This document shows, in pieces, positions 1 through 10,801 of a DNA stretch of 28,384 bases (position 1 is its first letter; every line of letters starts with the position of its first letter). The position numbers and the translations under genes are program-made. The stretch is from Elysia marginata. Lineage: Eukaryota > Mollusca > Gastropoda > Plakobranchidae. The stretch lies in NCBI GenBank assembly GCA_019649035.1, contig BMAT01007957.1:224363-252746 (forward strand). The letters are read 5' to 3'. The notes beneath the pieces are model-generated. The model was not told the DNA's origin and ran no database searches. It worked only from the letters and a program-made list of their open reading frames with translations.

Positions 1-185
1 TAGGCTAAAACTGTAAGTAAATTTTCAGCGCTAGATAGATAGATAGATGGATAGATAAATAGGTAGATAGGTTCAAAGATAGATAGGTTTAAAACTGTAT
101 AAGTACCTGCCTAAAGAGTGCGTCCCGGTAAGAGGCGTGTGAATCATAGTGTAATAGGCTAAAACTGTAGGTAAATTTTCAGCGC

Positions 186-226
<41 letters not shown>

Positions 227-245
227 GGATAAATAGGTAGATAAA
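1..245. repeat. Direct duplication with 154-bp offset, each copy ending in GATA repeats
   Basis: The first 33 bases, starting TAGGCTAAAACTGTA, recur at 155-187 with one mismatch (A to G at unit position 16). In both places the unit runs straight into GCTAGATAGATAG, a variable number of GATA units, one GATG interruption and the same AATAGGTAGATA ending. A third, degraded relative (TAGGTTTAAAACTGTA) lies at about 84-99. The offset between the clear copies is 154 bp. The left copy begins at the window edge, so the array may continue outside. This is a tandem or segmental duplication containing an internal microsatellite. Confidence 0.85.
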
Positions 246-416
246 ATTCCAGGTAATTTATATTATGAAATATAGTGCTCGACTTGTATGAGAAGCTTCT
301 ATATACATAATAGCCTGGTCCTACCTTTGTTTTGTTTCGACACTAGATAGATAGATATATTAACAGTTTATGCATTAGCACAATGATAAATTGCTTAACA
401 TGGTTGTAGCTTGTTA

Positions 417-523
417 TATGGGATTACCTTGCATCTTGCCAGTTCCTTCTGTCTACTAAAGAGTGCAACTGATCACAAACACAAGTGTACAGAAAACAGT
501 ATCAGGAGCAAGGTAATCCTATA
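417..523. repeat. Short inverted repeat, 16-bp arms around a 75-bp spacer
   Basis: TATGGGATTACCTTGC at 417-432 is the reverse complement of GCAAGGTAATCCTATA at 508-523 with one mismatch. The right arm runs directly into the GATA array. It could be the ends of a very small non-autonomous transposon or a simple palindromic duplication. I could not identify a convincing target-site duplication. Confidence 0.6.
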
Positions 524-550
524 GATAGATATATAGATAGATAGATAGAC

Positions 551-623
<73 letters not shown>
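521..623. repeat. (GATA)n microsatellite
   Basis: About 25 GATA units with rare interruptions (ATATAGATAG near 531, GACA near 549). Read on the minus strand it gives a spurious open frame of Tyr-Leu-Ser-Ile repeats, which is not a gene. Confidence 0.97.
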
Positions 624-624
<1 letters not shown>

Positions 625-823
625 ATGTAATGTAATAGATAAGGTGAGACAACATCGATTACCCGTTGATTCGGTTTTTCAATTCTAGTCATGACGAATC
701 CATTAATCTAAAGCAGTGCTGAACCCTATAGTTTGAGGGGATTGGAGTGTCTTTAAGCAAAACACTCCTTGTTAAAATTGCAGTGGCGAAGGGGTTACGG
801 GGTATTTCAAGGTCGTGGGCCAC

Positions 824-863
824 GACGACAACAACATCAACACCACCAACAACAACAACAACT
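824..863. repeat. Imperfect (AAC/ACC)n trinucleotide repeat
   Basis: Run of GAC, AAC, ATC and ACC triplets ending in five perfect AAC-type units. It encodes poly-Thr in one frame. The open frames covering it have no other support and are not called. Confidence 0.85.
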
Positions 864-1180
864 ATTATAGCTGTCTTACCCGATATGTGCCTGTGCTGGT
901 CTTATGTTTGCCCCGTCTGTAGATTTCTCTGTGATGTGCAAATTCCAGGGCGTTGGCGTCATATTGCCAACCAGGGGTGGTGGAGCTACCTCGAGTCTGA
1001 GAACAAGAGAAGAAAGATGGTTGAAGGCTGTTAATAGGTTAGTAGGTTCATTTATTGTTGGATATAGATCGCCACCAGGCTGCAATATACTTGAAGAAAT
1101 ACAAGTTTAGTTTTCAAAAATGAAAAAAAAATTGTAGGGTTTAGAGAAAAGAAAGTTAGAGAGTGGCATTGGGATAAAAA

Positions 1181-1218
1181 GAGAGAGATAGATAGAGAGA
1201 GAGAGAGAAGATGCTGCT

Positions 1219-1249
<31 letters not shown>

Positions 1250-1280
1250 AGAGACAGACAGACATACAGAGAGACAGAGA
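1181..1280. repeat. Compound microsatellite (GA)n-(TGC)6-(TGA)7-(GACA)n
   Basis: Four simple repeats abut without spacers: GA/GATA units to about 1208, six TGC triplets at about 1212-1229, seven TGA triplets at 1230-1250, then GACA/GAGA units to about 1280. Such compound arrays usually arise by successive point mutation and slippage. The minus-strand open frames here (poly-Ser/Ala) are repeat artefacts. Confidence 0.93.
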
Positions 1281-1299
1281 GGAGAGTGGGAGAAACCAA

Positions 1300-3640
1300 G
1301 ACAAGGTCAACTCTGCAGATGAATAAGAATGTTAGAGATTGCACAGAGAAGATTCCAATGACCTAAACAACAAAATGTAACTACTGAAGTATTATAACTT
1401 CACAAAACTATTAAAAGTATTTTCAAATATTTTCTCATTGGAATATAATGGTTTCTTTAAGAAAAAGGTCATAAATCTGTTTATTGATGACAGTATGACT
1501 GGAGCCGAACGCCAAGTGTTCATGTTTATGCCAGAGCGAGAGCTTTGCTTCCCGGCCTCCCACGCCTACAACCAAAACGGAACGGAAAAGATAATCAGAT
1601 TAACTCTAGGAGAAAACAGATCGATAATAATATTTCTTTAAAAAATAACAGAACAAATTGTGAAGCGAAAGAATACACTTGAGGCACGGGGCACAATAAC
1701 ATTACTGGGCTGTTTCAGTAGAATGAAATGAAATCAATTTTTATCAAAGGAGAAAGAAATATGAATTCAGGGCGAAAGAAATATAGAACAAAAGACACAA
1801 TGGACGGAAGGTTATCTTTGATGAAACAGTTTGTGGAAATATCCAGCAAGAAAGGATCAATACGAAAACAGGTAAAAATACCCCAGGAGGAATAAAAAGG
1901 TTTTTTGGCTTGATTAATTTTTTTCACCAAGAAAAAAACTCAATCTAAATGAGGTTTTTCTGTGCGCCGATTCAATTTATTTCTATGGATTTTGAGTTAA
2001 TCTCTAAGACAAAATAGCTCTCACGGGCCAAAAAGATTAACGACGCTGCTGATTTGCTGTCCCGCTGCGTTGATGGCAAGATAATTATGCGTATTCATTA
2101 ATCTATCCTCCGATTAATTTGCAAAACGTGAACGGGGAGTAATGCCTGAGTTTGAAATATAAAATAACTGCAGCATACACACTTTTTAATTGGTGGATAG
2201 TTTTTACTTGATTTGAAAGCAAAAATTAAACTATTTCTCAATACAAAATATTAAATTGTTTCCTGATTAGTTTGCAAAACTGTTGAAAAGTGATATCCTC
2301 GTTTGTTTTTAATTTTTTTCCATTGACTTAAAATTTCTCCGAACACACAGACATATGATGTTTAGTGCTACAGCAACATGCATAGAGTAAGGGCTTATAA
2401 GCTAAAAAGTAGGCTTAAAAGTTATCACTCTGTTAAACAGAAGAAACAAAACAGGTCTGTATAATTTTAAGGGGTTTTGGTTCTGTCTGCCTTGAGATTA
2501 CTTACTGATAAGAGAGCATAAAACACCTACGCACCGTTTTGGATAATCATATACTTTCTAAGTATCATCCAAGATTTTTACCTTCATACTTGGGGTGTAA
2601 GCATCACTCTTCATATGGTAGTGTAAAAAAGAATATCTTTAACAATAAAATATCTAGATACCTTATATCACTTTGTTTCAGATAGCCTCTGTTTTTTTTA
2701 TATTTTTTGAATGAATCTTAAAAAAACGACAAAGGATACAATGCAATCTATCCCACTACCTGTTCCTTTCAATAGTTGAAATTATCTTTTAGTATAAACA
2801 CGCCCCATCCACAATTACCTTCTGCGCTTTAGAGCAGTTTGGTTCTCTAATTAAACTGCGTTTTTTTTCTTCAAGAGAGGTGACGCATGTATTTCTACTA
2901 TTTTGAGACAATCAAACGGCAAAATATGTCTCCAATGAGTCCTACGTCACAGTTTTCACGATCGTTACGAAATGCTTGAATAATGCATTTTTATGAGCTT
3001 GTAAATTTAATAAAAGGCACGACTTTATATTTTCGGGAACAAAACATAAAAAAACTTCTTTAATTTTAAAATTAATATAGGAAAAAAAAAACTCTTCTTA
3101 AAAGGCATTTTATTTGAAAAAAGTTCTCGACCCACGGCACATTCTTGAGACACAAAAACCCCTCCTTATCCCTTGCTTAAAGAAATCACTAATTTTTTCC
3201 ACACAGCTAAGACTTTATGCTTTTTTTTCTCAATCAGCGATTTGTTTTGAAGAATTCATAAGGAAGAAAATAATTTTTGTGATTTCTAGGTAGAAATCTG
3301 TTCATACTGGGAATACTGATCATGCAAATTTCTCTTTCACAAAAAAGACTGATGTTATAAACGCACTAACCACATCCATGTAGAATCGATTCAAGGCATG
3401 ATTTCAATTACTGACTATATCAACAGAATATAGGCTATACTTCCCGCTTCTGATTTTCTGACTCCAATAATATTTGCTCTAAGTTTGCAATGCGCTTGTT
3501 TGAGTTAAAATTTAAGGTTTATACTAATCAGAACCTCTTGAGCGCTGGCGAATGGTGTAAACAATAATTTTTTAGTTCATTTCACTTTTCTGCTCATAAG
3601 TGAAAATGTCAACATAAATACGGGTTTTCAAAATCAAGTA
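1300..3640. other. AT-rich stretch without recognisable genes
   Basis: I see no coding region, RNA gene or transposon here. The only internal similarity noticed is GATTAATTTGCAAAAC near 2113 and GATTAGTTTGCAAAAC near 2265, a 16-bp near-match. A 67-codon open frame at 1438-1641 starts at TTG and has no splice or start support. Confidence 0.6.
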
Positions 3641-3659
3641 TTGATCTCTATCATAATAG

Positions 3660-4400
3660 ACAGACACACACATTTTCTCTCTTTTCCTCTGTCACGCTCG
3701 CTCTCTCTGTCTCTCTCACCCCTTATAATCTGGCTCTGTCTTAGTTGTCTATCACTCTCTCAGCCTCCTAAAATCTGTCTTTATAAATGTCTTTTACCTC
3801 CTTCTTTCTATCTATCCGTATTTCTCCTACATTAGCACCCCTGTTTGAGTCAATCGTTTGTTCTTTGTTCGGCTTGTCTGTCTATCATCATACCGCCCCG
3901 CATAATTGGCTTTCCTGTGCGTTTGAAATTTCTATATCACATTCTCTAGGCTGAATAGTAATACCTAGTGTTCACGACATACCCCTTTCTGTTCCTCCAC
4001 CATTATATCTTTTCATATTTTTTTCTTAAACGTCTTTGACTTTTCTTTCTTTGCAATTTCACTCGTCTCTTTCTTATTTTAACCCTGACTTTTCTAAGCC
4101 TTTGAGGAGCACGTCTTTTTTTTCTTCTTAGAAACGAAAATCTCTTTGATTTACTATTTGACAACGGTTTCACTTTTATTTCTTCTCTTTTTCCTTTTTT
4201 TGTTTTCCTCTTTGGGACCTGTCATTTTCTTTTATCTATATTTTAGTACGCATATTCATAAAAATTTCCTTTAGTTTTTCTTGTTACTTCCCAACTCTCC
4301 TCCCTACTCGTCTGTTATTCCATAATTCTCACTCTTTATTCCTCGCCCCGCGCCACCTCTCTGTCTCTGTCAGTCTCCCAAATACTGTTTATCTTCTAAA
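3660..4400 (+). repeat. Long polypyrimidine-biased tract
   Basis: Over about 740 bp the plus strand is strongly C+T-rich (runs such as CGCTCGCTCTCTCTGTCTC, then many TTTCTTT/CTCCTCC segments), with purines scattered singly. It begins near a short CA run and degenerate (CT)n, so decayed CT microsatellite expansion is the simplest origin. A Ser/Leu/Pro open frame at 3641-3835 is a by-product. Confidence 0.75.
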
Positions 4401-4799
4401 CTTGCACACCATAATTATTTTCATTTCTGGATTTCCTAGCATGCAGTCCGATCCTTCTCCACAGGATCCTTGTAGGGCGAACGATCTGTATTTCTTTGCG
4501 AGTTATCGAACCTGCCCTGGCTCCACCCCTTTTTGTTGACAAAGACAATACTGGTGCGAAGTGTTTGTTTGGGTTATGGCCCTTGGCAATAGTTTAATGT
4601 AGGCAGCAGTTTTTATGTAGTTGAGTAAAAATTATTAGTGTGTAAGAATATGGGAGAGAAAGGTGTTTTATGCTTTATATTGCAAGATAACTTCTTTGAA
4701 ATGAAAGAAAATTAATTTTCATGGTATAGATTTTTTAAAATATAAAATTACTTTAGTGTACGCCAAATTATAGTCGCATCGGGGATATTTAAGTAAGGA

Positions 4800-4875
4800 T
4801 AAAACTAAAAAAAAAGAAAGAGCTAATAGAAAAAAAAGAGAGACTGAGAAAATAAGAGATAGAGAGAGAAAGGTA
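4800..4875. repeat. Polypurine tract
   Basis: Almost pure A+G on the plus strand (AAAAAGAAAGAG, AGAGAGACTGAGA, AGATAGAGAGAG). It is the opposite strand orientation to the tract at 3660-4400. Minus-strand open frames through it are low complexity. Confidence 0.75.
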
Positions 4876-7015
4876 AATATAACAAAAACGGGAGACGAAG
4901 ATCAATAATTGTATTAGTGGTGATAGTGATAGGCATCGTAATAGTAGCAAAAGGTCGAGATTGACGTGCTGACAATAGTTGCACAACTGAAATAAAAACC
5001 AAACGAGTAATTGTTTTATTGCAGCTTAAGTTAACCTCTGTAGAGCCCATGGCAATATTTATCATTGTCTTTTTTTTACCATATCAAGATAACCTTACGA
5101 ACATATGTTGATATTTTTATTTTTTATCTCTAAATAAATCATCGCAATATTGCGTCATCTCACTCTAGTTGCCTGAACTGCGCCATCATACCGCAGCAGG
5201 GATTTACAGAAGAGATATTATTATCACTTTGCACAGGATTATTCAAATAAAGAATGTGATTATGGCCTCACTTTGTTTCCTTTTCCGGTGTTAAGCTTGC
5301 GTTCAGTGTTATTAGCAGTTTCAATTACGTTATGCAAACGGATTTGATGGTCGCTCGTTATAGATTTTGTAACGTGAATCATGATGCGCTGCAAGTTTAC
5401 CCTAAGGAAAAGAGTTGGAAAAAACGGCCTGCGCAGTAAACAGATATCATGGCCTGTAAAAGTAGCCAAGAAAAAAAAAGCAGAGGAAAATGACAAGATT
5501 AGAATAAATGAAAAAAAAGAATAAATTGTTTTGAGGAGGAAGTGAGATTATGAAAATTCAAATCTATAGCCTTGTCTAGAAAAGGAATGCAATATGATAG
5601 GTCGTCAATATTGAAATAAGAAAATTAATATGATGTAGAAACTTAGCTGTAAGGAGTTGTTTCCCTCGTGTGAAAGATACAGCTATAGATCAAATCACAA
5701 GCTTCTCACACTCAACGTAGTGGAACTGACAAAACATATAGGTCTGGAGTAGTAATTATGATGAAGATTTCCGAGATGACTTGTGACAACTACTAGCACA
5801 ATGTCTGAAGACAAGTTTGTGTCTTTTATCAGATCACGACGTAAGCACTCCTACTACAACGGCTGCCTGCATCACAACTCTAACAAGTTGTTTTTGTGTG
5901 TGAACTATAACTTCTTTTTATCTTTCAAATCTGAATCATATATACAAAACGCAGCCCGGTTGCTATAAAACTATTGCCATAAGCGAGGCATAAGGTCGCG
6001 TGGTTTGGACAATCTACCGAGCTTAGCTATACGGTTTTATATGTTACGAAAAAAAATTAGTAAGGGCTTACCTTTTTTTTTCAATTTCGATTTCAGTACA
6101 TTTTAAATGCGATTAAATATGTCTGAAAATCTATTGAGCCATTACTGAATATGATTTAACCTTTCTCCTCTTTTAGTCAGCTTTGATACAGGTTTTTTGG
6201 GTTGTTTTGGTGTAATTTCTCAGCTTATTTTAAATTACATGTAACTTTTGATATCAATTTTAGTTATGGTCATGTAAAGAGTTTCGACCTAACACCTAGT
6301 AACCAAACAATAACTACAACTTCTAATTTTTTGGGCACTCCTTCGTTCTGTTAGACTTTAGGACAATATTGTTAATACACTTGATTAAGGTCACTCGAAA
6401 AAAACATTTTAATGACTAGGTTTAAGGTTCTAACTTTGCCAGAACTGTTGACCCTAATCATGACGTCTTTCCTAAACCACTAGACAACTTTATAACCTTT
6501 TTAAGAGGAGCTTGTTCTAAACAGATCTAACGAAGTAATCTTTTCATACTGTCACCGGAAGTAAATAAAGCATAAAATACATTTGTTTATACGCTTTCAA
6601 TAGGTACTTTAAGATTTAATTACCGCTCTGTCATACAGTGGCGAGACAGACAATAGCTTGGTCCTCACAAGCCAATACAGGCTGCTTTCAAGGTTATATT
6701 CATGCCGCGAAACCTCATTATAATTATGTATAGCGTGTAGCAACCATAAACAAAGTAAACATTAGAAGAACTTAAAGTTCTTTCAAATTAATTTCCATCC
6801 TGTGTACAAACATTTAAGTATACAGTCGTGGTTGTGATCGCTTCATTAGGACAAAAATACTAAAACTAATAGGAAATAAAAATTGTCATGTACGTTTTTT
6901 GTGGGGGGTTTTCCGCTAAAACAACTAGTGATAAGAGAACAAAGAATTTTTCTCCGTCGTTATGCGTTTTATTTTCAGAAATTTGAAGAAGTCTTTCGAT
7001 GTTGATATAGCTATG
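4876..7015. other. AT-rich stretch without recognisable genes
   Basis: No repeat, transposon or coding signal stands out. Short open frames at 5260-5496 (minus) and 5783-5968 (plus) have neither domain-like composition nor splice or start support. Confidence 0.55.
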
Positions 7016-7019
7016 TGGT

Positions 7020-7145
7020 TACAAGAGAGGAAAAGAGAGCGTGAAAGAGAAACAAAGCGATAGGGAGAAAACACAAAGAAACAGGAATGAGAGAGGGAAG
7101 GAGAAGGGGAAAGTGAAGGTCTCAAATGACGAACAAGAAAGAGAG
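7020..7145. repeat. Polypurine (GA-rich) tract
   Basis: A+G-rich plus strand with GAGAGAGGGAAGGAGAAGG-type segments. It generates a spurious Ser/Leu/Pro frame on the minus strand. Confidence 0.7.
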
Positions 7146-7680
7146 GAGCTATTTTTCTGTCAATATCTTCATACACAATAGTATGCCTTATCTTTCGAAA
7201 CTTTTAACACCAAAGACTTCCGCGTCTGTTTATACAATTTTTTGCGTTTAAAGTCTTTTCATCACAGTGATCGGTCTCTTAATATCTTACGTGTACAACT
7301 TACAAGATTCTACCAAGATTGCCTAAAACACACAGCTATATCAGGGAAGGTTTTGGTGCAACTTGTTCCTATGGGACAACCAAATACAGTCCCCCGTTTT
7401 CCCCGATGGCCGATCAGTGCTACTTAGCTATCAAAATAGACCAGTGATGGTAGTGATCTTTTCTCCTCTCTTTGTCATCGATGGTGTATGCCCTGGGCGG
7501 CTAATGGTATCACCAACTCAATTATAGATGAGACTAAGGTGTCTAGGTGCTCACCCGCTATTCCTAGTCTTTGTATGTGTTTATGGAGGTTTTTTTAATT
7601 TATCTATCCGCTGCATATTACCACGTAGGTTTGTATGAGTAGGTCTCATTTGGTTTTGGAGCGTCACTGTTAGGATCTTT
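7146..7680. other. Unique sequence, nothing identified
   Basis: Base composition is somewhat less AT-biased around 7330-7560. A 61-codon TTG-start frame at 7242-7427 has no supporting signal. I do not recognise any element. Confidence 0.5.
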
Positions 7681-8200
7681 TAATGTACATTACATGCCCT
7701 ACATCTCTTGAAGACTCCTCTACCTTTTTATCTCGATACGTCCCCATCTTATTTTAATCTTTCATAAAAGATCCCAAAAACCCATTCTTATTTTCTTTTC
7801 TCTTCTATTTCTTTGTTCATTCACCTTTCTCCATTACTGTCTCCTTAATTCTAATTATTTCTTTGTTTCTTTCTCTCTATATTCCTTTTATATTTCAGTC
7901 GCTTTTCTTTGTTGGTATGACTGAAATTATGAATTTACTATTTCAAGTCTAGTTATTAGCTTAAAGCTCCTTATCTCAAGTCTACCTATTTTTGTGTAAT
8001 TTCATATTTCTGATATCTCTTTGTCTCTATGCCTTTTTCTGTCTCTCCGTCGTTACCCACTGTGTGTCTTTCTACCAATGATTGAGTCGGTATGTCTGTA
8101 TTCCTCGTTTTTTTTTTGTCTTCCTTTCTTTCACCCTATACACCTCCATTCACTGTATCTAAGTTATTCTATCACCGAATTTTTCTTTTCATTTTTTACG
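7681..8200 (+). repeat. Polypyrimidine-biased tract
   Basis: T+C-rich plus strand with TTTCTTTCTCTCTATATTCC-type sequence. Two overlapping plus frames (8021-8203 and 8092-8373) are Leu/Ser/Phe-rich by-products. Confidence 0.65.
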
Positions 8201-8203
8201 TGA

Positions 8204-8990
8204 ATCAAACCCTCTATCGAACCCAAGCGCCCATTCATAAACTAAAGACTATGATGCTTTTTATTGCAGAGGAAACAATCAATTCATTGAGTAATTATAT
8301 TAAGTATGAAACAACTCCCAACCCTTTTAAGATGACTAATTGGTATGAACTATTATGTGTACAGAAATTTTGATGAAATAGTTTCACAGGACGCCACCTG
8401 CCACGCTGGCTTCACAGGTTGTTCGCATCCAGGAAAAAATAAAACATTGGAATCAGAAACCAATACACAGGCTCTCTCTCTCTAATCCCAACCATTACAG
8501 TTCACATGGTTCTAAGTTGAGTTGAGTTCACAAATTGAATGGCTGTGTTCATTGATGCGGACAGTGACAAGAGGGTCTGGAAATGGAGCCAGGATAAAAA
8601 TCGATAATCTGTAATTATATTAACATCGATACCATGACCATCACCTAAGAGTACTAGAGAGCCGTTGAGCCATACACGTTGTTTTCATTTTCTTCTTCTT
8701 TTTTATCATTTTTTTGTTTGAATGAGTGATCGAGGGAATTCAGAACTGCATGGCGAAGGTAACTCACTGAAGGTAGCATGCAGCTCTAGTATTGCTCGTT
8801 ACTGCCGCCATGATCTTGCCTGCTTTACTATATTTTTTGTGACTGCGAACAGTAAAGCGGGCTACGTATGCACGATGAGATCTCTCTAGCTTTCCGGTGC
8901 TAATTAACGAGTAAACAAAAATGCATAAAAAGACGTAAGTTAATACATTAGTTGGTGAATATCTGTTATTGAATCAAAAGTTTTCACAAC
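8204..8990. other. Unique sequence, nothing identified
   Basis: Contains a short (CT)6 run near 8472 and otherwise no recognisable feature. Confidence 0.5.
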
Positions 8991-8999
8991 AATAGAATA

Positions 9000-9260
9000 G
9001 AAGACAACGTTACTAGGAAAACACGATAAAGAGTACAAAAAGAAAGGAAAAACGAGATAAGAAAGAAAAAAGACAAATGTAAAGGGAAGACGAGAGGAAC
9101 CTGAAAATGCCTTAGAATAGGCAGATAGACAGCCAGATAGACGGGAAAACGAAAAACAGAGAAAGAGCAGAGAGGAAAAAATAACGATGATAAATGTAAG
9201 AGTGAGAGAGTGAGAGTCGGCCAGAAAAAAAAATGCACAGAAAAAGAGATTAAAGCGAGG
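9000..9260. repeat. Polypurine-biased tract
   Basis: A+G-rich plus strand (AAAGAAAGGAAAAACGAGA, GAGTGAGAGAGTGAGAG). The 97-codon minus-strand frame through it is hydrophobic and low complexity, as expected from a purine-rich template, and is not called as a gene. Confidence 0.7.
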
Positions 9261-9269
9261 GGTCTTGAC

Positions 9270-9975
9270 GCAAGCATTATATTTCTGAAACGTCGATCTT
9301 TTTAATGTGATGTTTGCTTCTCCTTTCTTATTTTATAGAAAGTCACGAGTAATGACACAGTATCCTGTTACTTTCAGACAATTCTCGCCTTTTATCGCCT
9401 CAAACCTAGGACATCTGTCGGCCAAAATGCTAATGTCACTCGCACCGTAAGAGCCACGGTATAGGAAAAGCGTGGGGAAGAGATGGGTAGGGGGGGGGAG
9501 GCGTGAGGAGAAGGTCTTCAATACAGACTGCATACTCCGTATAAAAGGCTTCGAGTAACTTCGGGACGTTCAATCCTACAAAGAACAAGAAGACTTTAAA
9601 ATATTCAAACTATTGTTTTGAATAATAAAAATGGACTAGATCCATTTTAAAATAACTGAAAATGATGCAAAGCCAATTTTTACTAGCAAAATTTAAAAAA
9701 GAAGTTGTGAGTGTTATGAGTGGAAACAAAGTGAATCAAACGGACTGTCGTTTTAAGTTTTAAGAAGTATTCGATCACAAAAAATGTGAAGGGTGTTTGA
9801 CGAGAAGGAAAATGGGCGTGTTTTGGCGATCACTGAAAACTTCGAGGTGTTATACAGTTTAGAATGTGAGTGCGAAATAAAATGAATAATTATGCGACTG
9901 AGATTAGAAAAAGGAAATAGCGAAAAGCGAAGATAGAGAGATGAAGCAAATGTGTGACAGTCTCAATCATAAAAG
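9270..9975. other. AT-rich unique sequence, nothing identified
   Basis: Includes a G9 run at about 9491-9499 and otherwise no repeat or coding signal that I can support. Confidence 0.5.
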
Positions 9976-9978
9976 GGT

Positions 9979-10080
9979 TGAGAGAGATAGAGAGAGAAAG
10001 AGAGAGAGAGANNNNNNNNNNNNNNNNNNNNNNNNNNNAGAGAGAGAGAGAGAGGAGAGACGGACAGACAGAGAGAGAGA
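9979..10080. repeat. (GA)n microsatellite containing an assembly gap
   Basis: AGAGAGAT/AGAGAGAAAG units run into 27 consecutive Ns at 10012-10038 and continue as (AG)n plus GGACAGACAGAG. The true array length is unknown. The gap sits exactly inside the repeat, which points to an unresolved or collapsed microsatellite rather than missing unique sequence. The minus-strand open frame across the Ns is meaningless. Confidence 0.97.
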
Positions 10081-10435
10081 ATCGTATAAAAATAGAAAAT
10101 GAAAGACCAGCAGAGTAGACATCAAATGAGGTTATTAAAAGATACAATATGACGATTGCACAAAAGCAAGAATCACATAAGTACCAAGTTACCAAATATG
10201 ACCTATTTCGTTATATTACATTTGATCTCCCATTCCTATAATAAGGAAAAAAAACTATAACTGTGTTTTAATTTTAAAATGAAAAAAAACATTAAAAGAC
10301 AAAAGATATAAAGAGAGTTTTCAAACATTTTTGTATAGATCGAATATTTAATAGCATTAAAGCAACGCTTTTCCTCACACAAAAATATCCATAAGTTCAC
10401 AACCAAAATGCAAACAAAAGACATCGTCTTAGTGA

Positions 10436-10801
10436 GAAACTCTGATCTTACTGATTCAACCTCAAATAACCGCCCCCCTCCTCCCCCATTTTCCATTCTC
10501 GGGAAATGATTGCTTTTTTAGTCCCCCCATAACTCTTCTACACGTCTCTATATCGACGCCTGCAGCTATTCGATCCCGCCCGGCTAGAAAGAGCGCCAGA
10601 CAGGCATTGAAGAGCGCTCATGGTACCATGGGCCGTGTTGATTTTCCATCAAAGTCTATCGCCCTGAGGCTCCCGCTTATTGTTGTACTGCGAATAGCGA
10701 AAGATGCCCGATGTGAAAATACTCATAATTCCGAAGAAATAGAGCCTTCAACTGGATTGAGAGGAGATGAACAGTTGGAAAGGCTTGCCTTTGAATTCTA
10801 A
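10436..10801 (+). CDS. Candidate coding exon or small ORF (unidentified)
   Basis: The plus strand is free of stops for 121 codons, from just after a TGA at 10433 to a TAA at 10799-10801. The first part is pyrimidine-rich; the second part is mixed and GC-richer. An internal ATG at 10628 sits in an ACCATGG context, close to the animal Kozak optimum, and gives a 57-residue product beginning MGRVDFPSKSIALRLP and ending in an acidic segment (EEIEP to ERLAFEF). A polypyrimidine stretch ending GATTGCTTTTTTAG at 10521 could be a splice acceptor feeding the same frame. I do not recognise the protein, and no signal peptide or known motif is visible. Chance open frames of this length can occur, so this is only a candidate; a terminal exon would fit equally well. 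Confidence 0.22.
   Translation, partial: ETLILLIQPQITAPLLPHFPFSGNDCFFSPPITLLHVSISTPAAIRSRPARKSARQALKSAHGTMGRVDFPSKSIALRLPLIVVLRIAKDARCENTHNSEEIEPSTGLRGDEQLERLAFEF

Noticed and set aside
473-655. Minus-strand 60-codon frame of Tyr-Leu-Ser-Ile repeats
   Set aside because: It is a translation of the (GATA)n microsatellite and starts at a TTG.
747-1034. 95-codon plus-strand frame with a Thr-rich segment
   Set aside because: TTG start and a poly-Thr core from the AAC repeat. Two other frames overlap it on both strands, and there is no splice or Kozak signal.
1438-1641. 67-codon plus frame
   Set aside because: TTG start, AT-driven Lys/Ile/Phe ends, no supporting signals.
4441-4539. 32-codon ATG frame after a TTTCCTAG acceptor-like sequence
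   Set aside because: Too short, no conserved motif, and the acceptor is expected by chance in a pyrimidine-rich region.
8984-9277. 97-codon minus-strand hydrophobic frame resembling a membrane protein
   Set aside because: Low-complexity Leu/Phe/Ser composition is forced by a purine-rich template strand.
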